From the NCBI GenBank assembly GCA_024449915.1, contig JAMZAV010000163.1:1-64000 (forward strand): 64,000 nt of DNA, given 5' to 3'. The position numbers and the translations under genes were made by a program. The notes beneath the pieces were generated by a model, which was not told the DNA's origin, made no database searches, and saw nothing but the letters and a program-made list of their open reading frames with translations. Positions within the stretch are counted from its first letter, which is position 1. The number at the start of each line of letters is the position of its first letter. This DNA comes from Sweltsa coloradensis (Eukaryota > Arthropoda > Insecta > Plecoptera > Chloroperlidae). Below are positions 47,666-59,400 of this stretch, piece by piece.

Positions 47666-48944
47666 AAACTTTGAAAAAACTTTGAAATTTCGTTACCTAA
47701 TTCGCGTTTAAAGACATAATAGGGAATATTCCACTTTTAATTCTTATTCATGTCTTAATAGTCACTGCACGTTTTTTTATTTAAAAAAAATGTTTTTTGT
47801 GTAATTTAAACAAGAAGTAAATTGGACCCCCAGTTTGCGCGCCAAAAACGAGCGTGCGCCATCTTTGGACGGTACTACGTCATAACTGTGCTGAGTCAAG
47901 GCCAATTGGAAACTAAATGTACGTATGTTTGTACATATTTACATACAGACGGCGGTGCTCGCCCATCCGCTCAACACAAACAACTCCACAGGGATGTACA
48001 TTTTCACCGTCTTTTGTTTTTCTTTTTTCGTATGTGACAGGAGATTTCGCGAGATCATTGTGATGAAGAATAACGAGCATTTTGTCTTGAATTTTTGCAT
48101 AGCCTAGGACTATCATGGTATTCTTTCTCTACAATAGGCTTTAATTAGTCATCAAAGTAAGGTTTTTGTGCGGGATATGTGTCAGAACACAGAAGTGCAG
48201 GTTAGGGTTGGCAAGCTAAGCCAAGGGCTTGTCAAGTGAGTAGTTTTAGTATTCACATTCCAAGGCCTATATCCCACAGGAACGATTGGCCTAGACTGTT
48301 GTATTATAAATAATTTTCTACGTCTAGGCCTAGACCTAGGACTGTTTCAGTTTTGTTTTTTGATTGCAATGTCAACTTTTCTCGTTTTCCGGCTAGGCGT
48401 TAAATGTAAAATGTCCGCCATCTGTTTACATTACTGTAGGCTACGCTAGGCGCTGCTTTGTTTAAAACACCGCCGTCTTGATGTATATCTCGATCCTACT
48501 ATAATACTATTCCAACATCTTTGGTCTGGATGTATGTTTATCCAGACGGCGTTGGATCAACACAGTTCTGACGTCACAGTCGTTTTTGCCGCTTTAAAAA
48601 ACTGCTGCTTTTAAAACGGCTATAAATCACTGGATTATTATTTCACGGAAAAACAAAGTACATATTTGTAATCGGGACGAAATACTTCTTCTAAAAAATC
48701 TATTCGTACAGTATTTGGCGGAAGTGGAATATTCCCTATTGCTAATTTCGCCACTAGTTCGCGGTATCAACCAAAATATCGCGAAAATTCGCAAATTAGA
48801 AATTGGTACCATTCAATCACAATTCAGGTGATTCATGTGCAAACTGAATTTGAAGGGATTATTGCAACTAAAAAAAAAAATGCGAATTTCGTTCTTCCCA
48901 TTTTTGCACATCTCGACTAATTGGCTACCTAAATGTCTCGGTGA
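47666..48944. other. Intergenic, nothing firm
   Basis: No supported gene. 48200-48500 is slightly richer in GC with repeated TAGGCCTAGA-like words. Confidence 0.35.
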
Positions 48945-49000
48945 GTATTGCCAGTGGCGGGTATAGATCCGAGCTAGAATCTTGTGCGTAGCCTCTGTCG
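48945..49000 (-). mobile_element. SINE relic
   Basis: The minus strand carries GAGGCTACGCACAAGATTC, a decayed B box GGATCTATACCCGCC and TGGCAATACTCAC. Confidence 0.45.
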
Positions 49001-49794
49001 GAGGAAGCAGCAACAACTAGGAGCGGAAGTGCATCAATCAATCTAAATGCAATGATGTTTAATGCATCACAACTCGCTTAGCTCAGAAGTAAAGACGGGG
49101 TGCATGCACTTAGCTTATCCCAAGTGCGCCTGTAGTGCGGAGTTACCAGAGCTGAGTTTAATTTATATCAGCACTCAATAATTATTCACGTCGTTGTCTT
49201 TGTGAGTGGAGAACTCAATATGTTACTTAAAGTGGGTCTATTTGGAACCAGCACCAGATAACATACGTCAATGCGCACAATCTAATATTCCGTTTCACAG
49301 AGCAGATCTCACCACTTCAAATGTTGAGCCACTTTTATATTCCCCATTTTGGGCTTGGTCTCTTCTTTGCAAGTTTTTGCATTTTTGTGTGTTATTGACA
49401 TATTCTCAAAAAAATTACAAATTTTCATCCGTGCTGAATTGCTCTCATCTTGGCATCAGCCTGTTGGCACACACATCATCACATGTTATTTTCTTTTTTC
49501 TTGCTTCTCCTTTTGCTAGTTTTTTATTTTGTTTCATAATTTGTGTGCTTACTGATCTTGTGAATGTACGTTTTATTTTAATATTATTTATTTTCAATAA
49601 TGCTTTTAAGTATGTGTTTAATTTCAAAGAAAATGGTGATTTTCAGTGAATGAACTATTTAATGTGTATTTCGAAGACATGATCCTTATTAATTCTTAGT
49701 CGTCAAGTAAATCTCCAGGATGGTGGGCGCTGTTCCTCCGTGACAGGGTTGAGTATGAAGCTGATTGCAAGGAGTAGTTGTAACTTACTTACCT
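49001..49794 (+). other. Unassigned; one 147-codon frame without ATG at its start
   Basis: A frame at 49206-49649 is hydrophobic toward its end (Phe/Leu/Ile-rich), starts at GTG, and shows no family motif. It may be chance in AT-rich sequence. No promoter or splice context supports it. Confidence 0.15.
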
Positions 49795-49850
49795 AAGCCA
49801 GGGTTCGAACCTAGGTCGTGGTATTCCCCTCGCGCCTCTCGACAAGGCGT
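49795..49850 (-). mobile_element. tRNA-derived SINE head
   Basis: A perfect B box GGTTCGAACCC on the minus strand within ACGACCTAGG...TGGCTTA. Confidence 0.5.
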
Positions 49851-49880
49851 GTGTGGGGGTGGGGAGGGAGGGAGGGGGTG
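49851..49880 (+). repeat. G-rich tract
   Basis: GGGGGTGGGGAGGGAGGGAG has enough G runs for a G-quadruplex. Confidence 0.7.
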
Positions 49881-50899
49881 CGCACCCTCACATGCATGTG
49901 TGTGGGACAACCTGGTAATATAAGAGCGCGGGAACAACCCGCCCTCATCCTTGGACCACCGCACCTGGGAGTAGCTACGAAGGTAGGGGAAACTCTCTAT
50001 GTCATTTACGCAATTAGAGCTGCGTAATAATTGTTTTATGGCACAATTCTTATAACAATATTTAAGTTTTTACAAAAAATAGTTGTTTGATAAATTAAAT
50101 TTTAAATTTGTTGATGTTCATGAGCTGGTCTAAAATTTCCTCTCGATTTTATTTATATTTAAGTCTATCTTGAAGATGTACTGCATATATTGCACACATT
50201 GGGTCAAGCCACTTTTCACAGGGTGTGTTTATAGGTTTACTTGCCGTTCGAGGAAGTATTGTCGGTCACAGTTCTTGATTTTTAAGACCATTCATTTCGG
50301 CATTTAATTTCTTGATGTCGATTAAATTTTTTTTTGTAGATTATATAAATGCGTATGTGTTTCTTTTATAATAAGCAAAAATTGTAGTTGCCTCTTTTGT
50401 TAATTTTCCTTAGACATTGAATTATCATTGTGGTGTATTATAACACGAAGTTGCAATGTTTCATTCTTATATTTTATTTTATTTAAACATTAACATTTAA
50501 ATTACAATTGAGATATTTGTAATTTGTATTGTATATTGCTACACATTTTTAGCGTTTTATGTCAACACACACATTTGTTTGTATTATTTTAATAATTTGC
50601 TTGTTACATCTTTTATTTAATCATTTTCTTTTCTTTTCACTTACTTAAAGTTTACGTCAAACATTTCTTCTTTATACAGTGATCACCTGTGCATGTTAAC
50701 GCGTGCGATTAATTTCCGTTAAACTGTTTAAATACACATTGTTTCATAACACATTAAAGAAACGAACAATAATATTAAGGTTGACAAGTTTCACGGCTAC
50801 TTGTGTTTTACATTTGTGTTTATGAACGACTTACATAAAATACATTCAATTAATTTATGTTAAACGTTTAAGTATTACTGGTTTACACTTGTTGAACAT
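49881..50899. other. Intergenic, nothing recognised
   Basis: AT-rich; no gene or repeat family identified. Confidence 0.4.
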
Positions 50900-51090
50900 A
50901 TTTAGGTAGCTCTTGCGTGTAGCGAGTGATTCTGATGGCAGGTCTCAGGTTCGACACCCTCCTACAGGCTCCACCGGAAATCATAACATAAATTGAATTC
51001 CTTAATTTTTTATTTCAATTTTCTTCTTAATTCTTCTTTTAAATGCAAGGGTCCCTTGGATAATCCATTCACAACTACCCTAACTCATTA
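50900..51090 (+). mobile_element. tRNA-derived SINE, full promoter
   Basis: A box TAGCTCTTGCG (50907-50917) and B box GGTTCGACACC (50948-50958) with correct spacing, then a body ending near CCATTCACAACTACCCTAAC, the family tail. Confidence 0.7.
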
Positions 51091-51244
51091 GTATCAATAG
51101 TCATAGACTCTTAAAGAGGGACATGAAATTTTTCCTGGACAGGTTTCCCTCGAGGAAAAAAAAGTATTATTTTTTAAATTGCAAACTAATGTGCAGTCGC
51201 AGAGTGTGACGTAGTGTGCTGATTATGATATATTTTAGGTGCCT

Positions 51245-51320
51245 AGTGTATACCAGTGTACGTGCCGGCTCAGTTGGTACATCCCGGGTCCGAATCATCA
51301 CTAGCACTTTTTGTGTGATA
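51245..51320 (+). mobile_element. Second tRNA-like head
   Basis: GCCGGCTCAGTTGGTACAT resembles a tRNA A box closely and GGGTCCGAATCATC a B box, but the spacing is short, so it is a deleted tRNA-like or SINE head, not a functional tRNA. Confidence 0.4.
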
Positions 51321-53718
51321 GGCAGAGTGAAATTAAAGTCTCTATGGCTGAGAAAGACGGCACAAACTAAAGCACTCAACCAGGGTCTGGCTGTGTGAAC
51401 GGAACTAACAAACTGACGCATCCTGCCTTGTTTGTTTAACATTAATTCTCTCAGCTGAATTAGATTCGTAATCAGTTTGATTTCATGCTTCTCGTTATTT
51501 TAAATCAACTTTTAAGCTGACTGGTTTACGGTACTCAACTTTTTGTTCGTGTAATATATGCTTCGTTTTGTTCAGTTGATCATTTCGATTTACGTACATT
51601 TTCCACTAACGTTTAAACTAGCAGCTTAATTTCTAAATAGCTACATCACATTTACTCGCAATATTATGACAATTTATCCACCGTATGATTAAAAGTTATG
51701 AAATTTAGTTTTTTAATTGCTTTACTTTTCTACCTATTTTCTTGTAAATCCAATTTCAATTAATTATGTAATCTGACGAATTATAACATGATTGGTTATT
51801 GATTGCTAATTTAATCTTAACGCATTGGCTGCAAGCTTAAACAAAATGTAATATAAATATAAATGATAAATATATAATATAAAACATAATCTAGAATCTC
51901 GAAACTTATATTAATTAAAAGTTCGTTTTACGACGAATCAATTCGTTGTATTGTTAGGCTACATATCTGAATAACCCACATTGCTTAAATGATAGCACAG
52001 CTCTCGTAACATATTTTGACGGGCGTTTCAATTTTTTTTTCGATTATTATGTTTAAAGTTGATTCGTCGTGATACGAACTTTCAATTGACTGTAACTTTA
52101 AAATATCTAGGTTATGTTTTATGTTATATTTATCATCTATGTTTTTATTACATTTTATTTATGCTTGCAGCCAGTGCGTTTAGAATAATTAGCAATCAAT
52201 AATCACTCATTCTTTAAAAACGTCAGATGACGTAATTGAATGAGATGGGCTTTACAAGAAAATAGGTGGAAGACGCATGTTAGTATGTTCCTAATTCCTT
52301 AATGTACAACATGTCGACCCGGGTAAATAAGTTTGATCAACAACACGTTGCGGTGGACGGAGCCAAGCTGAGCAGGAGGGTAGAGGGGTAGAGCGGACAA
52401 CCATGCCATTACCACACATAAGGAATTATACCGACCTTGCATTAAAATCGTGATTAAATTATAATTAGTATCAGAATGTGTTTACTCATTAGCAAAAGAA
52501 CTGCCGAACATACGTCATATCATTAATTAGGCTCTAGACTTGGATGGATCTGTCTTGTATGTGTATTGCAATCGCGGGTGAAACGCTTGCAAGCAAACAA
52601 TACCCATATTTAAAACACAAACTAAAACATGAGTCTCCACTCAATTAGTCGTGGAACGTTCTTAATTACCTAATTGCTAAAATGAGACGAGAGAATTACT
52701 TTATGATTTAAATTTAATTTAACGACTTTATCCTCATACCACAACCAAATACTGAAGTAAAGCACATTCAAAACGAAAAGCTTCCTATATTTCCATGTGC
52801 AAAACTAGGCCATGATCTACGAACCATGCAAGAATGATATTAAAAATAAACGAAAATTATACGATTATTGAAAAATTAAAAAATTATTGAAAGTTACAGA
52901 AGGAATTAGTGGGGATATTGTGTCACAAGACTAACAAGTACAAAAGTACTACGGGACAGATGCTTCTATTGCTCTTGCATTCATGTATTTTCTTTGTTGT
53001 GAATGCAAAATTTTAATACAAATATTAAATCCTTGCGTTCCTCATTGAAGCCTGGATTGCGCGAGGTCATCCTAGTCTTGCATCTTACTTCACACGATAC
53101 AGATGACGTCAGCATCACACGTGTGTTTCGTGTGCATCGCGTTTAGTTCGGCGAACATAGCATATATGTTTTGTGAGATATTTTCTTGGTAAATTTTTAA
53201 TTTTTAATTTCTTACGTCAAAAAGTAAATATCCCATCGAGAGAATTTCATTATGATTTTAATTTATTTACCGACTTTATCCTCATACCAAAACCAAATAC
53301 TCAAGTAGCACATTCAAAGCGTAGCTTCCTGTATTTCCATGTGCAAAACTAGGCCATGCAACTACGAACCAAGAATGATATAGAACTTAAGTTAATGGTT
53401 TTAATCACTGCAAAGCATAAGAATCCACTTGTTTACTCTAAATAATCGTATAATTTATGTGTCTCTGTGCGATGAAAATTAATTGGTTGAGCTTGCATCG
53501 AATAATTATTATCTGGGTTGTATGTTAACACGGTGCACGTTGTGCCAAGCTTAACTCATCCATCATGTGTTGCACGTGTGAATTAACATGTCGGTACGGT
53601 TACACAAACCTGGCCGGGATTAGTGTTATCAATGTTTTGTTATCGTTGTTTTCAAGGTGAATCTGAGCTCCAACTACCTACACTAGAGAGGGTTGTCTGA
53701 GAGAGCTGCTCCTGAGAC
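51321..53718. other. Intergenic, old duplicated words only
   Basis: No gene was recognised. Short blocks repeat: TCCTCATACCA with CAAATACT at 52730 and 53280, and inverted partners around 51640-51960 and 52050-52260 (for example GCAATCAATAATCACTCATT and its relatives), suggesting an old foldback element of ~600 bp. Confidence 0.4.
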
Positions 53719-53758
53719 ATGGCGCGATTCACCAGAGCGCCCAGCGTTCTACTGTCAG
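53719..53758 (+). other. Possible first coding exon, weak
   Basis: ATGGCGCGATTCACCAGAG begins a 40-base frame (MARFTRAPSVLLS) that ends CAG before GTATGT, a good donor. No downstream exon was recognised, so this is only a candidate. Confidence 0.2.
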
Positions 53759-53902
53759 GTATGTGCGCCCTAAGGTGAATCTACAGGCATTATTTAAAAT
53801 TTTCTTAAACATAAAGTATCAATAAGGATTATCTAACATTGCCAAAATTATTTTTTAAATGATTTTAGGTTGAGTAGTACGCTCAGCCGCCCAATATAGA
53901 CA

Positions 53903-54239
53903 ATTATAGTGAATTCAACGACATATACCCCGGACATATTCCTGCTCATAATTTTTTTTGTTGGAGGGGTTAATTTTGTTGCTGTTTGCAACACATGCTC
54001 TTTCTATAAACTAACATATTTTGAAATGTTTTCGCTTGAACATCTTGTTTTTCTTCTGCCGGTTTAAAGATAATATTTGTACCGGCGGAAGAATATATCG
54101 TACAATGCAAGATATTGAGGAGAAAACATTTAGCATGTAGACTAGAGTTTGTGTGCAAATAGAAACAAATTTAACCTTTCAACCCAAAAACAATGAGCAG
54201 GAGTGTGCCCGGGGTAAATGTAGTTGAATTCACTATAAT
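53903..54239. mobile_element. Small foldback element
   Basis: 337 bp with 17-bp exact terminal inverted repeats ATTATAGTGAATTCAAC. Pairing continues inward (TACCCCGG, CTGCTCAT). Its centre TTTGTACCGGCGGAAGAA resembles the centre of the element at 23025-23615 although the ends differ. The matching place in the opposite arm lacks it. Confidence 0.7.
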
Positions 54240-54749
54240 CGTCTGAGACGATACGGTCCTACCCACTTAAATTAATGTGTATTTTAAGTGTCCTTCAGAC
54301 TGCAGACGATGTCTGGTCGGCGGGAACTATGCAGGAGAGGGTTCATTATCAAAATTATAAAAGTAGAAAACTGTGTTGCTTGAAACCAGGGTGGCAATAA
54401 CATATTACAGATGCAGGCGCGGACCACCCTAGTTCAAGGCTAGATAACATCCCCTCTGTCTAGGAGCTTGGGAATGGGAACTTCCTATTGGTTAATTTCT
54501 GGTGACGTAAGTTAAAAAGAATACTCCTGATTGGTTTTCCTCGAGATGAATAATTTTAGTTTTTAGAACTAGGAGGGAGACGCAAGATGATCGTACGTGG
54601 GTACAGACGTGTTTACTGTAAGGTGTAGTGTAGGACAACAAAGCTGGAAGAGCGTGCTTGTGAGCGGAGGTGTTGTCGTCATGAACGGGTTCCTATTCTA
54701 GCCGTCAGCAAGAAGGAAGGACGTGTCGTTTTAATCATTTTAAGTACAA

Positions 54750-54767
54750 GCCCCACGTTGGGCGCCA
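54750..54767 (-). other. Primer-binding site of an LTR retrotransposon
   Basis: The minus strand reads TGGCGCCCAACGTGGGGC two bases after an LTR-like end ...TCACA. TGGCGCCCAAC is the usual 5' part of a retroelement primer site that pairs with a tRNA 3' end. Confidence 0.7.
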
Positions 54768-54769
54768 AT

Positions 54770-55316
54770 TGTGACATTACACTTACCCTCCTTACCTCGG
54801 CTAGCTCACAACGTCGGTTCGGCGAGTACAAGATGTTGAATGAAATTATAAATTTATGATTGTTGTACTTAGGTTAATTTAAAATTAGGTGATTGTTGTA
54901 GAGCTGGGAACTAGGTGATTAAAAAGATAAAGATTAACCTTCAAAGTAGAGATTATATTGGGATTAAAGAAACAAACACAAATAACAGTTATAAATTAAA
55001 ATACAGAAATACTATAAATGAATATGACAGGTACCAGTTAAATATAATCCCTATATGGCCATACAAAAAATTTAAATAAAGATACCTGTTCAGAAGTTCT
55101 TGAAGTTGAATTTTGTTAGTCCTGGGTTTGATGTCGATTGGGAGGGTTGATGATTCGTCCTGCTCGAGTGAAGGTTGAGTTAATCTGTTCAGACGGGTCT
55201 ATTGTTATTTGCGAGGCTTGTCGGATGAAAAATATCTTCTCGGCGTTAAATTGGCGTATGATAATGTTACATTTTTAAATTGATTGTTCTCGCTGAAGGC
55301 CCCTTTTGATTCTACA
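54770..55316 (-). mobile_element. Solitary LTR-like segment
   Basis: On the minus strand it starts TGTAGAATC and ends AATGTCACA, a TG...CA pair with short inverted TGT/ACA ends, directly followed by the primer-binding site. Length is about 547 bp. The start is a best guess. No second LTR, gag or pol sequence was found. Confidence 0.5.
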
Positions 55317-55386
55317 ATAATGATTACATGATTAAAACGACACGTCCTTCCTTCTTGCTGAGGGCTAGAATAGGAACACGTTCATG

Positions 55387-55394
55387 ACCACACG
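55387..55394. repeat. hAT target-site duplication, left
   Basis: ACCACACG directly before the transposon end. Confidence 0.88.
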
Positions 55395-57681
55395 CAGTGG
55401 CGGCTTGAACCCCTGAAAACGACCGGGGCCAACTTTATAGTATTACACCCACCCACCCCAAGCATGGGCGCCCACAGGAATTTTGGCAGGGGGGTCAAAA
55501 ATCACAATTTGTACTTTCGTTGGGCAAGCACAGGGGGTTTGGGGGGCAGAGCCCCCCAACAATAGCGCCGCAGGCGAAAATTTTGAAAATCAGGTTTTTA
55601 GAATGCGTTTGGTGGGTTTTAGAAAAAAGAAGTGGGCTGAATACAATACCAAAATTATGTAATTTGTGTGCTGTCGATACTCGAAACTAGAAAACCACCC
55701 AAAGGAATCTTAAAGGAAACCTTCAAAATAAATTACCCCCCATTTTGTTGTCCTTTAGTCAAAAGCTTCAGATTCCCAACAATGAGTTGGGCGGTTATTA
55801 GGTTTTTTGATTACTGAGATAATATGACTTTACCCCACCTCACATCTTCGCTTTCGCAAGCCTTTTATTGTGACGGTCAAAATTCGCATTATTCCATGGA
55901 GTGGCATTCGTTTCAAAACTCAAGACGAACTATTGCAGGTAAAAGACACAATAACCTACTTATCTCGCAGATAATTGCCAACCATTAAATTCAACAAACG
56001 TTCATCAGTAAAGAAATCGATTGTACAAGTTTAATCATAAATCCAGACATCAAATAAGGGCAAATTAGCACTTCTGCTTGCTCGGGCCATGGGGGGGGGC
56101 CAACTGCCCTTTTGCCCTCTCCTGCGGGCGCACATGCACCCACGTGATGGCGATATATTTTTTTGCTATAGTGCCTCAAATGAGGTGGCTTAAATCACGT
56201 TTTCAGGCGAGCCCTTGGATACGTCGTGGCAAACTATAAGCATACCCACCGGCAAGGGTGTCTACAGAAATCTTGTCCGGAACGGGAAAAAAATCCCAAC
56301 TTGTACCTTCGCGGAAAAATTAGGGGGGTTGGTGGGCCTTGCTCCCCAATAATCGCGCCGCAGGCGAAAATTTTTAAATCAGGTTTTAGAGTGCATTTGG
56401 TGCGTTTTAGAAAAAAAAAGGAGTGGGCTAAATGCAACATCAAAATAATGTAGTTTTTGTGCAGTTGAACTGACATTCCCAGGATATTTAGACGACGGGT
56501 GTACCCTTGTCAATTTTTTATATTAATATATATAAAAATGCAATGAATATTCTAAATCACAACTTAACAATTCTTAAATAATATATGCATATAAATAATA
56601 GAGTGGAGTTGATTTACTGTACATATCTTTTATGTCATCGAAGATAGCAATGCTGGATAGACTGAAAAGTATTGTCGGACACTTCTTGGTAAGATATAGC
56701 TTTAAAAAACAAAACTTACGGACCAGTACGGCCAGTGACGTAAAACTTATTTCATAGTTTTGGTTTTGTCCTTGATATTTTATAATTTTTTTATTAATTA
56801 GTAGGTACCTTACAATTGTTATTTATATTTTTAGGGGGGTTTTTAACTTTCTATTTTCAATGTATTTCATTATTTTAATTAATTTTCTTACCACAGCGCT
56901 AACACAAATCAGTGTATTAAACTTTTTCCTGTGTCTAATTCAGTCTACGCCAGATAGGTTCATACATAAACATTGGTATGGTTTTCTTGTATTAATTCCC
57001 ATTACAGTGGCACCTTCTTTCGAATTGCCGCGTGTTTTCTTTTTACCCTCTCTCATATTTTTATCTCAATAATTTCTTTCTTTGCCCCCCCCCCCCCTCC
57101 ACCCTCCCAGGCTACTGGAGCGGCCGCTACCTTGCTCCCGTGGGGTGGGCGCTACTGCCCTGGAAGGTCTTGTCCTTGTGCTCGATTGGGGTTTTTAACA
57201 AAAATGTTGGCTCAAGAAACCGGAAAAAATAGGAATATCAAATGTTAAAAGCTTGGCCATGGATCTTGGAAGCAAAACCAGAGGGGGCATCTGCACCCCC
57301 CCCCCTCCCACCCCCTGCGGGCACCCATAAACCCCCCGGGCACCACTGGTAGTATAGTGGTTACAGAAAAAACTAGATGCTTGGTGGTACCGCGCGTTTG
57401 GGTGACCTTGTTCTTTTTCAGTTTATTTGTCACGATCTTTTGAGCGCGCATTTTAAAACCATCACAATTACATTCCCATCTAACACGGGTATAGGCATGA
57501 TACTATTTCTTTTATAGCTCATATTTATGCAGCAAACACTCAATGATTAATAGGCCTACTTACGTCCACACAACGACCGTCCACCCCCCACCCACCACCC
57601 CCATCCACCCTGACCTGACCACCCACCCACCAATTTCTCGCGGGACCATGGCCCCGAATTTGTATGGGCAGGCCGCCACTG
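55395..57681. mobile_element. hAT-type DNA transposon, non-autonomous
   Basis: Terminal inverted repeats CAGTGGCGGC...GCCGCCACTG are of the hAT type, and the element is flanked by exact 8-bp copies of ACCACACG, the target length of hAT elements. It is 2287 bp with no transposase frame. Two internal blocks repeat (about 55545-55660 and 56340-56450, sharing GCGCCGCAGGCGAAAATTTT). C-rich tracts lie at 57082-57110 and 57295-57320. The uninterrupted left arm of the surrounding inverted repeat gives the empty site. Confidence 0.88.
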
Positions 57682-57689
57682 ACCACACG
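57682..57689. repeat. hAT target-site duplication, right
   Basis: ACCACACG directly after the transposon end, identical to the left copy. Confidence 0.88.
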
Positions 57690-58373
57690 TCCGCTCACAA
57701 GCACGCTCTTCTTGCTTCCCTGTAGTCTGTACTACATGTTAAAGTAAAACACGTCTGTACCCACGTACGATCTTCTTGCGTCTCCTCCTAGTTCTAAAAA
57801 CTAAAAACATTCATCTCGAGGAAAACCAATCAGGAGTATTCTTTTTAACTTACATCACCAGAAATTAACCAATAGAGGAAGTTCCCATTCCCAAGCTCCT
57901 AGACAGAGGGGATGTTATCTAGCCTTGAACTAGGGTGGTCCGCGCCTGCATCTGTAATATGTTATTCTCACCCTAGTTTCAAGCAACACGTAGTTTTCTA
58001 CTTTTATAATTTTGATAATGAACACTCTCCTGCATATTTCTCGCCGACCAGACATCGTCTGCAGTCTGAAGGAACTTAAAAATACACATTAATTATAAGA
58101 GGGTAGGACCGTACCGTCTCACGTCTACATTGGGAGTACTACCAACTCAATCCAAAAATAAAATAGTTTTGGCAATGTCAGATGCTCATGATTGATAAAC
58201 TATGTTCGCAAATTTAAGTAAATTTTAATTAAATCGATATATTCATCATTATCTAGTGTGTGTAACTCTGGTTTACGTTTTGTTTCGTATTTAAACTAAA
58301 ACCAACAAGAACGTCTACTCTCAAAGAGAAGCCAATGTACTTTATCAACAGTAAAATAATATACGTTCCTTTC

Positions 58374-58490
58374 CAGCATTGAAATCTCTTTCTTGGCGGA
58401 GGTGCCGAGGAAACAAATATAAGGTTGCAAAAATAAAAATATGTACTGTTACAGCATTGAAAACCAGTTGTTGGTGGAGGCGCCGAGGAT
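58374..58490 (-). repeat. 78-bp duplicated unit with the GC-rich motif
   Basis: Two related blocks each carry CAGCATTGAAA and the word CCTCGGCRCCTCCRCCA (minus strand). Read as protein they give SSAPPP twice, but no gene is supported. Confidence 0.7.
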
Positions 58491-58627
58491 ATATTTTTTT
58501 GTATTTTATGTGAGGCGAGCCCCGGCCGTGACCTCAAGGTCACTAAACATTCTGTTTCTGTGTCCTCCTCGTTGAAGGTGTTTAAAAATATGCATGTCAA
58601 TTTGAGGTCGTGTTCGCTTTCTGTCGT

Positions 58628-58830
58628 GAGACGTGACACACGCACACACGGACACACGCACACACGGACACACGCACACACGGACACACGCACACACGAC
58701 ACACGCACACACGGACACACGCACACACGGACACACGACACACGCACACACGGACACACGCACACACGGACACACGCACACACACAAGGACACACGCACA
58801 CACACACGGACACACGCACACACGCACACG
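58628..58830 (+). repeat. 16-bp (CACACACGGACACACG)n minisatellite
   Basis: About twelve units of CACACG with GGACACACG alternation and a few shortened units. It gives long false frames (THTRTHGHT-like and the Cys/Val-rich reverse). Confidence 0.95.
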
Positions 58831-59304
58831 CGCATATAATATTGGAAGAAACACTATACAAGTTTTTCGTAATTTTTGGTGTATGAAAGAAGTGTTGTGT
58901 ACAGTCAACAACTGTACACTGTCCCTGAACCCATTACTACAATAATCTCTGCAATCATATTCCACCCCCCACTTCCACCTTAAAAAGGGGGGGGGGGAGC
59001 AACACAGAAGAAAAGAAGTTAAAGAAGAACAAGAAACTGAACAAATAGAACTATAAAAATCCAAAATGTGTTATTTAATTATTAATTTTTATTTAAAAAT
59101 GTGATCTATATCAACGTTTCACAACAAGAACAAAGAAAGACATGATTATTTAACAGTTTAATTTAACCTTTTGTTTTGGTTAATTGTTTATTTGTTTTCC
59201 TGTACATGATTGTGTATTTTTGCAACTTGACATAGATGTATTTGTACCATTTGATGTAAAATATGTTATATGTTTCATAAATAAACAGATCTTAAAAAAA
59301 AAAA
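58831..59304 (+). mobile_element. Poly(A)-ended insert within the minisatellite
   Basis: About 470 bases of unrelated sequence split two blocks of the same minisatellite. The right end is CATAAATAAACAGATCTT followed by 23 A, with AATAAA 10-12 bases before the tail, as in a polyadenylated RNA copied back into DNA. Origin is unknown; a short C/G-rich run lies inside at 58965-59000. It could be a processed transcript or a LINE/SINE 3' end. Confidence 0.55.
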
Positions 59305-59316
59305 AAAAAAAAAAAA

Positions 59317-59400
59317 CACGCACACACGCACACACTGACACACGCACACACGGACACACGCACACACGGACACACGCACACACGCACCCACGGACACACA
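59317..59400 (+). repeat. Minisatellite, second block
   Basis: The same CACACACGGACACACG units continue right after the A tract. Confidence 0.9.

Larger units (their letters stand above)
53790..58240. repeat. Large inverted repeat around an LTR-like segment
   Basis: The left arm (53790-54740) and right arm (55334-55394 plus 57682-58240) are inverted copies. They share, for example, CTTGGGAATGGGAACTTCCT, the TGCAGACGATGTCTGGTC region and AAGAAGGAAGGACGTGTCG. The left arm is interrupted by a foldback element, the right arm by a hAT element. Between the arms lies an LTR-like segment with a primer-binding site. The arms look like the leader region of an LTR retrotransposon in duplicate and inverted. 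Confidence 0.7.

Noticed and set aside
57330..57400. tRNA-like A box GGTAGTATAGTGGTTA
   Set aside because: No B box or cloverleaf follows; it lies within the hAT element.
58253..59064. Frames of 100-200 codons rich in Cys/Val/Arg or Thr/His
   Set aside because: Produced by the CACACACGGACACACG minisatellite, with no start context or domain.
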